Below, piece after piece: positions 7,763-13,714 of a stretch of 28,608 bases of DNA. Within the stretch, counting starts at the first letter, position 1. Each line of letters begins with the position of its first letter. The notes under the pieces are model-generated. The model saw only the letters and a list, made by a program, of their open reading frames with translations, was not told the DNA's origin and did not search any database. This stretch comes from Bacillota bacterium (lineage in GTDB: Bacteria; Bacillota; Clostridia; Lachnospirales; Lachnospiraceae), in the NCBI GenBank assembly GCA_023387635.1, contig JAEWHU010000250.1:1-28608 (forward strand), given 5' to 3'. A program made the translations under genes and the position numbers.

Positions 7763-7875
7763 ACGCACACAGACGGGATCAACTCCCTTATTTATACGCG
7801 TGCAGAGCACGCAGACGGGGCAAAGTGTAAAATACACTCCCTGATTTATATGCGTGCAGAGCACGCAGACGGGAG
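7763..7875 (+). promoter_or_regulatory. Tandem array of hairpin-SD leader units before the 7882 gene
   Basis: Three related units end in AGACGGG(A/G): 7771-7778, 7813-7820 and 7867-7875. The second and third are preceded by the same palindrome GCGTGC-AGA-GCACGC (7798-7812 and 7852-7866), 54 bases apart. The last unit supplies the real Shine-Dalgarno GGGAG (7871-7875), 6 bases from the ATG. After units one and two comes CTCCC (7783-7787 and 7837-7841), complementary to GGGAG. A further hairpin AGTGTA-AAA-TACACT lies at 7824-7838. CTCCC at 7837-7841 could pair either with the unit-two G-run or with the real ribosome site. The repeats are seen; switching is inference. Confidence 0.75.
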
Positions 7876-7881
7876 CAAAAT

Positions 7882-8571
7882 ATGGTTAATCAAACGTTCG
7901 TAGAAGAAGTAATAGAGGAATTATATAAAAGACTTCAAATCAATGTAAGTTCTACAACAAAAAAAGTAATTATTCTATTTGGTGAAGTTCCGGAAACGGA
8001 TCTTATACCATTAACTAATATTTATGACGTTGTTCCTTTTAATGAGGATATTATAAACTATGATGCCACAGCAAACTATGATGCCACAGTAAAATATGAT
8101 ACCACAGTAAACTATGATGCCATAGTTATTAGCAATATGACGATTGATATGTTAGGAAGTTTAGCTACAGGATGTTGTCATAGACGGGAAGAATTATTTA
8201 TATTAAAAGCATTGTTGAAAGAGGAAGCAGTTTTTGTAATTGATTCGTGTATGGAATACAAAAAATATAAAGAGAGTGCTTACAAAAACCTGTATTCCTT
8301 ATATAGCGATTATGAAAATAAGTTATTTCAGTATGGAATGAAACCAATTACTAATATATTAGAATTACTAAAGGATGTTAAGGAAGAGCAAGTTACAACT
8401 AATATGATAATGGATGTAGATTTAACCTATAAAAATTTAATCTTAGAATCTGATTTAAGTAAGGTTTGTAGAAAAGGATTTACATCCATATCAATTCATA
8501 ATAATTGTATCATAACTCCATTGGCGCTAGATTATATGAGAGATCATAATATTAAAGTTAAAAAAGTATAA
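7882..8571 (+). CDS. Firmicute eut-operon protein of unknown function
   Basis: The 229-residue product resembles the ~200-residue family of unknown function that sits beside eutN in Firmicute ethanolamine operons. Residues 1-20 (NQTFVEEVIEELYKRL) form an amphipathic helix like an encapsulation peptide, so it may be a lumen protein. A KKVIILFGEV strand and the ISNMTIDMLGSLATG block suggest an alpha/beta core. The last 30 residues (ISIHNNCIITPLALDYMRDHNIKVKK in two parts) look like the ITPxAR module at the N-terminus of EutT. Residues 59-82 are four 6-residue repeats (NYDATA, NYDATV, KYDTTV, NYDAIV), which look like an insertion next to the native yDAIVIS strand. Its start follows a GGGAG from the repeat array. 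No catalytic motif is recognised. Confidence 0.8.
   Translation: MVNQTFVEEVIEELYKRLQINVSSTTKKVIILFGEVPETDLIPLTNIYDVVPFNEDIINYDATANYDATVKYDTTVNYDAIVISNMTIDMLGSLATGCCHRREELFILKALLKEEAVFVIDSCMEYKKYKESAYKNLYSLYSDYENKLFQYGMKPITNILELLKDVKEEQVTTNMIMDVDLTYKNLILESDLSKVCRKGFTSISIHNNCIITPLALDYMRDHNIKVKKV
8056..8127 (+). repeat. In-frame 18-base tandem repeat, 4 copies
   Basis: Four consecutive 18-base units of the type AACTATGATGCCACAGTA (8056-8073, 8074-8091, 8092-8109, 8110-8127) lie inside the gene at 7882. The units differ at only a few positions, so the expansion looks recent. Copy-number change by 18 bases keeps the frame. Confidence 0.9.
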
Positions 8572-8589
8572 CGAGCGGAGGAAGGTCAA

Positions 8590-8856
8590 TTGGAGATAGG
8601 AAGAGTTATTGGAAGTGTATGGGCAACAAAAAAAGATGAAAAATTAAATGGACAAAAATTATTAGTGTTAAAATTATTACTGGATCATGAGAATGAGAAA
8701 GAAGATTTAATTGTAGCATCTGATATTGTTGGTGCAGGCGTTGGTGATTTAGTACTCATTAGTCGCGGAGGAGCAGCAAGACTTGCAACTGGCAATCCAT
8801 TAGCGCCTATAGATGTAGCAATAATAGGAATTGTTGATAAAGTCGAGGTGACTTAA
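8590..8856 (+). CDS. eutN: EutN, pentameric shell vertex protein
   Basis: EutN belongs to the EutN/CcmL/PduN family, whose pentamers close the vertices of the polyhedral shell. The 88 residues carry the family pattern: GRVIGSVWATKKDEKLNGQKLL at the start in two blocks, then VASDIVGAGVGDLVLISRGGAAR, and DVAIIGIVDKVEV at the end. The start codon is TTG, chosen because GGAGGAAGG lies directly upstream (8578-8586) and the protein then begins MEIGRVIGSVWAT as in PduN/CcmL homologues; there is no in-frame ATG near the start. It is 18 bases after the previous gene and 2 bases before the next, so coupling is likely. Confidence 0.95.
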   Translation: MEIGRVIGSVWATKKDEKLNGQKLLVLKLLLDHENEKEDLIVASDIVGAGVGDLVLISRGGAARLATGNPLAPIDVAIIGIVDKVEVT

Positions 8857-8858
8857 GG

Positions 8859-9416
8859 ATGAACCATAGCATAGGTGCTTTAGAATTTCGAAGTATTAGT
8901 AAAGGAATAGAAGTTTCAAATGAAGTTGTTAAAAAGGCAAATGTTGAGATCATATACATGAGAACCATATGTCCTGGAAAATTTATCGTCATACTATCTG
9001 GGAATGAAGGTGAAGTAAATGAAGCAATAGATTATGGTATACTCCTGTCTGATAAAACCCTAATAGATAACTTTAAAGTTCACGCAGTTAATCCTAGCAT
9101 TATTGATGCCTTTAAAAATCAATATGGTGATAGATTAGTTAATGGAGCAGTTGGCATAATGGAAACGAACAAAGTATGTGCAGGTATAAAGGCCTTAGAT
9201 ATGTCCTTAAAAAGCAGTGATGTAAAATTAATAAAATTACATTTAGCCTTTGGCATAGGTGGAAAACTTGTATATTTTATAACAGGTTCTCTTAGTAATG
9301 TTGAATATGGATTGGCAGAAGGTAAAAGAACTTTAGATATCAATGATACTGCTAACGTTTCAATTATAAGGTCTCCTAGTGAAGAATTGCTTAAACATTT
9401 GTTTAAATATACTTAA
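8859..9416 (+). CDS. PduT-like tandem-BMC shell protein with Fe-S pore cysteine
   Basis: This 185-residue protein has two fused BMC domains (about 1-90 and 95-185) and aligns with PduT of the propanediol compartment: IGALEFRSISKGIEV, the pore motif TICPGKF, VGIMETNKV and HLAFGIGGK. PduT trimers hold a [4Fe-4S] cluster at the pore through Cys38; here the cysteine is also at residue 38 in the same CPGK context. A cluster passing electrons, or being moved, across the shell is therefore likely, though the electron partner is unknown. The start ATG lies 2 bases after eutN, with GAGGTG inside the eutN end. Enteric eut operons lack this gene. Confidence 0.9.
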   Translation: MNHSIGALEFRSISKGIEVSNEVVKKANVEIIYMRTICPGKFIVILSGNEGEVNEAIDYGILLSDKTLIDNFKVHAVNPSIIDAFKNQYGDRLVNGAVGIMETNKVCAGIKALDMSLKSSDVKLIKLHLAFGIGGKLVYFITGSLSNVEYGLAEGKRTLDINDTANVSIIRSPSEELLKHLFKYT

Positions 9417-9439
9417 AATAAAGAAAAGGAGGTACGTTT

Positions 9440-10531
9440 ATGAGCATAAATGAGATTATCGTTTATATTATGGTTATATTTGCTGCACTTGGTGCCCTAG
9501 ATCGTATTATTGGCAATAAATTTGGTATTGGAGAAAAGTTTGAAGAAGGTATTATGGCAATTGGTGCATTAGCTATATCCATGGTAGGTATTATTGCTCT
9601 AGCACCAGTAATTGCAAATATACTAAAACCAGTTGTTGTACCGTTGTTTGGATTATTAGGAGCAGATCCAGCTATGTTTGCAGGCTCAATTCTTGCAAAT
9701 GATATGGGTGGTGCACCACTTGCAGAGGCTCTTGCTATTGATCCTAATGCAGGTTTATTTGGTGGACTTATTGTTGGAGCTATGCTTGGTCCAACAATTG
9801 TTTTCACAATTCCTGTGGGTTTAGGTATTATTGAAGAATCAGATAGAAAATATTTAGCAACAGGTGTTCTTGCAGGTGTTATAACAGTTCCTATCGGATC
9901 ATTTGTAGGAGGTTTGATTGCAGGATTTCCATTAATGATGGTAGTTAGGAATTTAATTCCCATTATTATATTTGCATTACTAATTGCACTTGGACTATGG
10001 AGATTTGAATCGGCGATGGTAAAGGGATTTACTTACTTTGGAAAATTTGTTGTAGCTGTTATTACATTGGGACTTGGTGCTGGTATTGTTGAACAGCTAA
10101 CCGGTATTGTAATTATTCCAGGTATGAATCCTATTAGTGAAGGCTTTACGGTTGTAGCTGATATTGCTATAGTATTAGCTGGTGCATTTCCTCTTGTTTA
10201 TGTAATAACAAAAGTATTTAAAAAACCATTAATGGGACTTGGAAAAGTTTTAGGCATGAATGATGTAGCAGCAGCAGGTTTAGTTGCAAGTTTAGCGAAT
10301 AGTATCCCAATGTTTGGTATGATGAAGGATATGGATAATAGAGGTAAAATACTAAACGTTGCATTTGCTGTTTCAGCAGCTTTTGTATTTGGTGATCACT
10401 TAGGTTTTACGGCAGGATTTAACGCAGACATGATATTTCCAATGATTATTGGTAAATTAGTTGGTGGTATAACAGCTATTATAGTTGCAATGTTTATTGC
10501 AAATAAAACACTTGGAAAGGATAAAGCGTAA
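9440..10531 (+). CDS. eutH: EutH, ethanolamine permease
   Basis: EutH is the integral membrane protein thought to help ethanolamine enter the cell, mainly at low external supply or low pH. The 363-residue sequence is hydrophobic almost throughout, with about ten membrane segments, and has family blocks such as GALDRIIGNKFGIGEKFEEGI, SILANDMGGAPLAEALA, GAMLGPTIVFTIPVGLGI, LVASLANSIPMFGMMKDMDNRGK (two parts) and FVFGDHLGFTAGF. Length agrees with the usual ~400 or slightly less. The start has AAGGAGG seven or so bases upstream. It runs straight into eutQ with no gap (TAA then ATG). Confidence 0.95.
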   Translation: MSINEIIVYIMVIFAALGALDRIIGNKFGIGEKFEEGIMAIGALAISMVGIIALAPVIANILKPVVVPLFGLLGADPAMFAGSILANDMGGAPLAEALAIDPNAGLFGGLIVGAMLGPTIVFTIPVGLGIIEESDRKYLATGVLAGVITVPIGSFVGGLIAGFPLMMVVRNLIPIIIFALLIALGLWRFESAMVKGFTYFGKFVVAVITLGLGAGIVEQLTGIVIIPGMNPISEGFTVVADIAIVLAGAFPLVYVITKVFKKPLMGLGKVLGMNDVAAAGLVASLANSIPMFGMMKDMDNRGKILNVAFAVSAAFVFGDHLGFTAGFNADMIFPMIIGKLVGGITAIIVAMFIANKTLGKDKA

Positions 10532-10999
10532 ATGAATGTAGATAAATCAACAATTGAATCACTCATCAAAGAAATACTACAAGAAAAGTTAACAGGATGT
10601 AATCTAAATCAAGTAGATTTTGTTCGTGAAGTTGGTCCAGGTGGTGTAACATCAGTAAAGTTACCAACTGTAAAAGTGAATGAAAGTAATCGTTTAGATA
10701 CAGGGAAAAAAACGGATATGGTGTATACGAAAGATATATTTACACTGGAAGAAAGTAAACGACTTGGCTGTGGAATCATGGAAATGACAAAAACTACCTT
10801 TGATTGGACATTAAATTATGATGAGATTGATTATGTAATAGAGGGTACGTTAAGTATTAATATACAAGGTAAAACTGTAACCGCAAATGCGGGTGAATTG
10901 ATACTAATACCAAAAGGAAGTAGTATACAATTCGCTGTTCCTAATTATGCAAGATTTATATATGTAACATATCCTGCTGATTGGGCTAATCAGCCTTAG
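10532..10999 (+). CDS. eutQ: EutQ, cupin protein of the ethanolamine operon (short form)
   Basis: EutQ is a cupin-fold protein needed for compartment formation and reported to have acetate kinase activity in Salmonella. The C-terminal cupin domain is clear: LGCGIMEMTKTTFDWTLNYDEIDYVIEG in two blocks, GELILIPKGSSIQF and ARFIYVTYPADW. The 155 residues are well short of the ~230 of enteric EutQ because the N-terminal ITPEAR module is absent. Instead residues 4-20 (DKSTIESLIKEILQEKL) form an amphipathic helix that looks like an encapsulation peptide. It starts directly after the eutH stop; the ribosome site GGAAAGGA lies within eutH. It is the last recognisable eut gene here. Confidence 0.93.
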   Translation: MNVDKSTIESLIKEILQEKLTGCNLNQVDFVREVGPGGVTSVKLPTVKVNESNRLDTGKKTDMVYTKDIFTLEESKRLGCGIMEMTKTTFDWTLNYDEIDYVIEGTLSINIQGKTVTANAGELILIPKGSSIQFAVPNYARFIYVTYPADWANQP

Positions 11000-11014
11000 T
11001 AAAGTTTGGCACAA

Positions 11015-11092
11015 TGCTGTTACCATCTGAATTGCTATACCTATAGAAGGTATTGGGGGGTACTTTTCAGAAGGTTAGTTAATACAACAGCA
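11015..11092 (+). ncRNA. Candidate structured RNA after eutQ
   Basis: Nested inverted repeats suggest a folded RNA: P1 TGCTGTT (11015-11021) / AACAGCA (11086-11092); P2 ACCATCTGA (11022-11030) / TCAGAAGGT (11067-11075) with one A-A mismatch, stacked directly on P1 on the 5' side; and P3 ATACC (11037-11041) / GGTAT (11049-11053). A G-run and a 10-base bulge are unpaired. I do not recognise a known riboswitch class. It could be a eut 3' UTR element or an independent small RNA. Confidence 0.4.
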
Positions 11093-11145
11093 ATACATAA
11101 ATAGGATTTAATTTAATGTTTCATTATTTATATTATGGTTAATTG

Positions 11146-11154
11146 TGGTATAAT
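11146..11154 (+). promoter_or_regulatory. Extended -10 promoter of the CapA-like gene
   Basis: TGGTATAAT is a perfect extended -10 (TGnTATAAT) 32 bases before the ATG at 11187, with no good -35, as usual for extended -10 promoters. The same TGTGGTATAAT string precedes the GGDEF-EAL gene. Confidence 0.6.
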
Positions 11155-11186
11155 TACCTCATTGTAAATAAAACTAAGGAGGTAAT

Positions 11187-12683
11187 ATGAAAAATTCTAG
11201 TAATAACTTTATTAAAAAATTTAAAGTACTTTTTGCTTTTAGTTTAATTTTATTATTTTTTTGTGATAGTAGTGTTTATGGTAAAGAAATATATACGGAT
11301 TTAAAAGATAATACATATAAAGAAGATGTGAATGAGATAGTTGTAGAAAACAAGAATATAGAGCAAGAAGATATGAATGTACAAGAAGATACCAAAGAGC
11401 AGGAAGATACCAAAGAGCAGGAAGATACCAAGGAGCAAGAAGATACCAAGGAGCAAGAAGATACCAAAGAGGACGTCCAAAATAATGAATACACAGGTTC
11501 ATTAATATTAAGCAAAAATAAGGTTTCCTTAAAACAAGGGAAAACCTATCAGTTAAAAGTAACTTTAACAGAAGAAAACTTAACAAGTAATAAAGTGAAA
11601 TATAAAAGCAGTGATAAAGAGGTTATAACGGTAACTAAGAATGGCTTAATAAAAGCGGTACATTGGGGTGAGGCAACTGTCTATGTTACCTTAGGTGAAG
11701 CAAAGGCTAAATGTAGGGTAACAGTAACAAAGGATGTGCAAATAACCATTAGTGCAGCAGGTGATGTTACCTTATCAAGTGATATAAAACAGCCAGTAAG
11801 CGTGAACTTCTTTTCAGTATACAATAAACAAAAAGATGATGCCTATTTCTTTAAAAATGTTAAATCAATTTTTGAAAAGGATGATATGACCATAATTAAT
11901 TTCGAGGGTACTTTAAGTGAACGTGGAAAACGAGTTGATAAAAAATGGGCTTTCAGGGGAAAACCATCCTATATAAATATACTAAAAGAAGGTTCTGTTG
12001 AAGCAGTTTCCTATGCAAATAATCATTACAAAGATTATGGTAATATTAGTTATACCGATACCTTAGATAGTTTTAAGAATGCAGGGATTGTATATTCATC
12101 CAATACCCAACTTGGTATATATGAAGTAAAAGGCATTAAAATTGGTATGATATCAATAGAAGGCATAAGTGAAAATGAGAAATCAATTGAAACACTACGT
12201 AAAGCTATAAAAAAAATGAAGAAAGAAAATCCAGATTTATTAATTGTAAGTTTTCATTGGGGTATTGAAAAAACAAGTAAATTAACTAAGTTTCAGATGA
12301 AACTAAGCAGAATTGCTATTGATGAAGGTTCGGCAGATTTAGTTCTAGGACATCATCCTCATGTTCTTCAGCCAATTGAAAAATATAAAGATGCTTACAT
12401 CGTATACAGTCTTGGTAATTTCTGTTTTGGAGGAAATACCAATCCATCGGATAAGGATACTATGATTTATCAGCAGACATTTTCCTTTCATAATGATAAA
12501 TTGGTATTAGATGATAATGTTCGTATTATCCCATGCTCTGTTTCGTCAATTAAGGACCGAAATAATTATCAACCTACACCAAGCACAGGTAAGGAAAAGA
12601 TAAGAATACTTAATAAAATGAATGGCTACTGTAAACAATTTGGTATTACATTTGATAAGAATGGAAAGCTTAATAAGAAGTAG
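11187..12683 (+). CDS. Secreted CapA-like phosphoesterase-fold protein with Ig-like domain
   Basis: The 498-residue product has a signal sequence (basic start, hydrophobic ~14-28) and a hydrophilic stretch with five QEDTKE repeats (66-95). A bacterial Ig-like (BIG2) domain follows (~104-181: LSKNKVSLKQGKTYQL, VTKNGLIKAVHWGEATVYV), then a CapA/PGA_cap domain (~185-470). Metallophosphatase-like motifs in the CapA part are SAAGDVTLS, INFEGTLSE, SYANNHYKDYG, VSFHWGIE, LGHHPHVLQPIE and YSLGNFCF. CapA proteins take part in poly-gamma-glutamate export or anchoring, but many stand-alone clostridial copies have no known role, and no capB/capC is nearby. The Ig-like domain suggests attachment at the cell surface. 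Start chosen for AAGGAGG just upstream. Confidence 0.88.
   Translation: MKNSSNNFIKKFKVLFAFSLILLFFCDSSVYGKEIYTDLKDNTYKEDVNEIVVENKNIEQEDMNVQEDTKEQEDTKEQEDTKEQEDTKEQEDTKEDVQNNEYTGSLILSKNKVSLKQGKTYQLKVTLTEENLTSNKVKYKSSDKEVITVTKNGLIKAVHWGEATVYVTLGEAKAKCRVTVTKDVQITISAAGDVTLSSDIKQPVSVNFFSVYNKQKDDAYFFKNVKSIFEKDDMTIINFEGTLSERGKRVDKKWAFRGKPSYINILKEGSVEAVSYANNHYKDYGNISYTDTLDSFKNAGIVYSSNTQLGIYEVKGIKIGMISIEGISENEKSIETLRKAIKKMKKENPDLLIVSFHWGIEKTSKLTKFQMKLSRIAIDEGSADLVLGHHPHVLQPIEKYKDAYIVYSLGNFCFGGNTNPSDKDTMIYQQTFSFHNDKLVLDDNVRIIPCSVSSIKDRNNYQPTPSTGKEKIRILNKMNGYCKQFGITFDKNGKLNKK
11382..11471 (+). repeat. In-frame 18-base tandem repeat, 5 copies, in CapA-like gene
   Basis: Five nearly identical 18-base units of type CAAGAAGATACCAAAGAG encode five QEDTKE hexapeptides (residues 66-95). 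They form an acidic spacer between signal peptide and Ig-like domain. Third-position G/A changes are shared by neighbouring copies, so recent slippage is likely. Confidence 0.9.
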
Positions 12684-12950
12684 CAATGTTTTATATATAA
12701 ACATTAACGAAGAACAATAAAAATAAAAGAATAAAATTACCTATTACAAAATTGAAATAAAAGAAATTATGTACATAGCTGTCAGCATATAATTAATTAT
12801 TAATATAAAAAGAATACATGAATATAATTCGTTGCATTTATCACCATGTTTGTACCACCATATAAAGTAAAATAATAATTTTAGGAAAGGCACTTTATCA
12901 CAGCATTCAACATAAACTAATAATAACCCTAATCGTTGAGGTGTTTATCA

Positions 12951-13592
12951 GTGAAATCATTTCCTAAACCACTGAGCGCCAAAGAAGAAACGGATATGCT
13001 AGAACTATGCATGGAAGGAAGTAAGGAAGCAAGAGACGTATTGATTGAACGTAACCTCCGTCTGGTGGCACATATTGTTAAAAAATACAACACGGCGGAT
13101 AAAGATATAGATGACCTTATATCGATTGGCACCATAGGGTTAATCAAAGCGATAGATACTTTTGACACAGATAAGGGGATTAGACTTGCGACATATGCTT
13201 CCAGGTGTATTGAAAATGAATTGCTTATGATGCTACGTAGTGGTAAAAGGCAAGCGAAGGAAGTTTACTTATATGAGCCTATAGGTGCTGATAAAGAAGG
13301 GCATGAAATAAATTTACTGGATATTATTGAAAGCACAGATATGGATATTATAGAAGAAATAGAACTTCAAAGTAATGTCAAACGATTATATGAATTAGTA
13401 AGTAAGGTCTTAACAAAAAGGGAACGAGATATTATTGAAATGCGTTATGGCTTAAATATGCGAGAAGAAGTAACACAGAGAGAAATAGCTCATAAAATAG
13501 GCATATCTAGATCTTATGTATCAAGAATTGAAAAAAAAGCATTAAAGAAATTAAGAGAGCAATTTGACAAAGATAATAAGGAAAAAAATTGA
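12951..13592 (+). CDS. sigK: SigK-type sporulation sigma factor without pro-sequence
   Basis: This 213-residue sigma-70 family protein matches sigma-K, the late mother-cell sigma factor: FPKPLSAKEE, ARDVLIERNLRLVAHIVKKY, DLISIGTIGLIKAIDTFD, LATYASRCIENELLMMLRS (region 2), and a region 4 helix-turn-helix TQREIAHKIGISRSYVSRIEKKALKKL in two parts. Bacillus SigK is made with a ~20-residue membrane pro-sequence; here the protein starts almost at the FPKPLS block, like pro-less clostridial SigK. The start is taken as GTG 12951, seven bases after GAGGTG; a TTG at 12936 is in frame but lacks a ribosome site. Region 4 and the linker diverge from Bacillus, so it may be a paralogue rather than the only SigK. 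Confidence 0.85.
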   Translation: MKSFPKPLSAKEETDMLELCMEGSKEARDVLIERNLRLVAHIVKKYNTADKDIDDLISIGTIGLIKAIDTFDTDKGIRLATYASRCIENELLMMLRSGKRQAKEVYLYEPIGADKEGHEINLLDIIESTDMDIIEEIELQSNVKRLYELVSKVLTKRERDIIEMRYGLNMREEVTQREIAHKIGISRSYVSRIEKKALKKLREQFDKDNKEKN

Positions 13593-13611
13593 AAAATCCC
13601 TCCATTTTAGT

Positions 13612-13649
13612 AAAAAAGATTCAAGGCCTTTTGCTTTGAATCTTTTTTA
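13612..13649 (+). terminator. Intrinsic terminator after sigK
   Basis: A 13-bp stem AAAAAAGATTCAA (13612-13624) / TTGAATCTTTTTT (13636-13648) with an 11-base loop ends in a T-run, 20 bases after the sigK stop. Confidence 0.9.
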
Positions 13650-13678
13650 TTTACAGTCAAATACATTAATGTTAAAAT
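13650..13678 (+). promoter_or_regulatory. Promoter of the GH3 gene
   Basis: TTTACA (13650-13655) and TAAAAT (13673-13678) are spaced by exactly 17 bases, directly after the sigK terminator and 37 bases before the GH3 ATG. It fits a vegetative sigma-A promoter. Confidence 0.55.
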
Positions 13679-13714
13679 ATAACAAATAGATGAAAAAAAG
13701 GGGTGTGTGATTCG

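Noticed and set aside
7755..7881. Short peptide gene in the repeat array before 7882
   Set aside because: No start codon with a ribosome site opens a frame of useful length; the GGG motifs in the first two units have no ATG at the right distance.
9463..9963. A 166-codon open frame on the minus strand inside eutH
   Set aside because: It is antisense to a clear membrane protein gene, has a composition expected from the complement of hydrophobic codons, and shows no ribosome site or family motif.
11015..11092. Known riboswitch (cobalamin, c-di-GMP) near the eut operon end
   Set aside because: None of the conserved boxes of these classes is visible; only the nested stems are supported.
11239..11586. 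Minus-strand frames with repeated LAPWYL or SLVSSC units opposite the CapA-like repeat
   Set aside because: They are products of the 18-base repeat read in the other direction.
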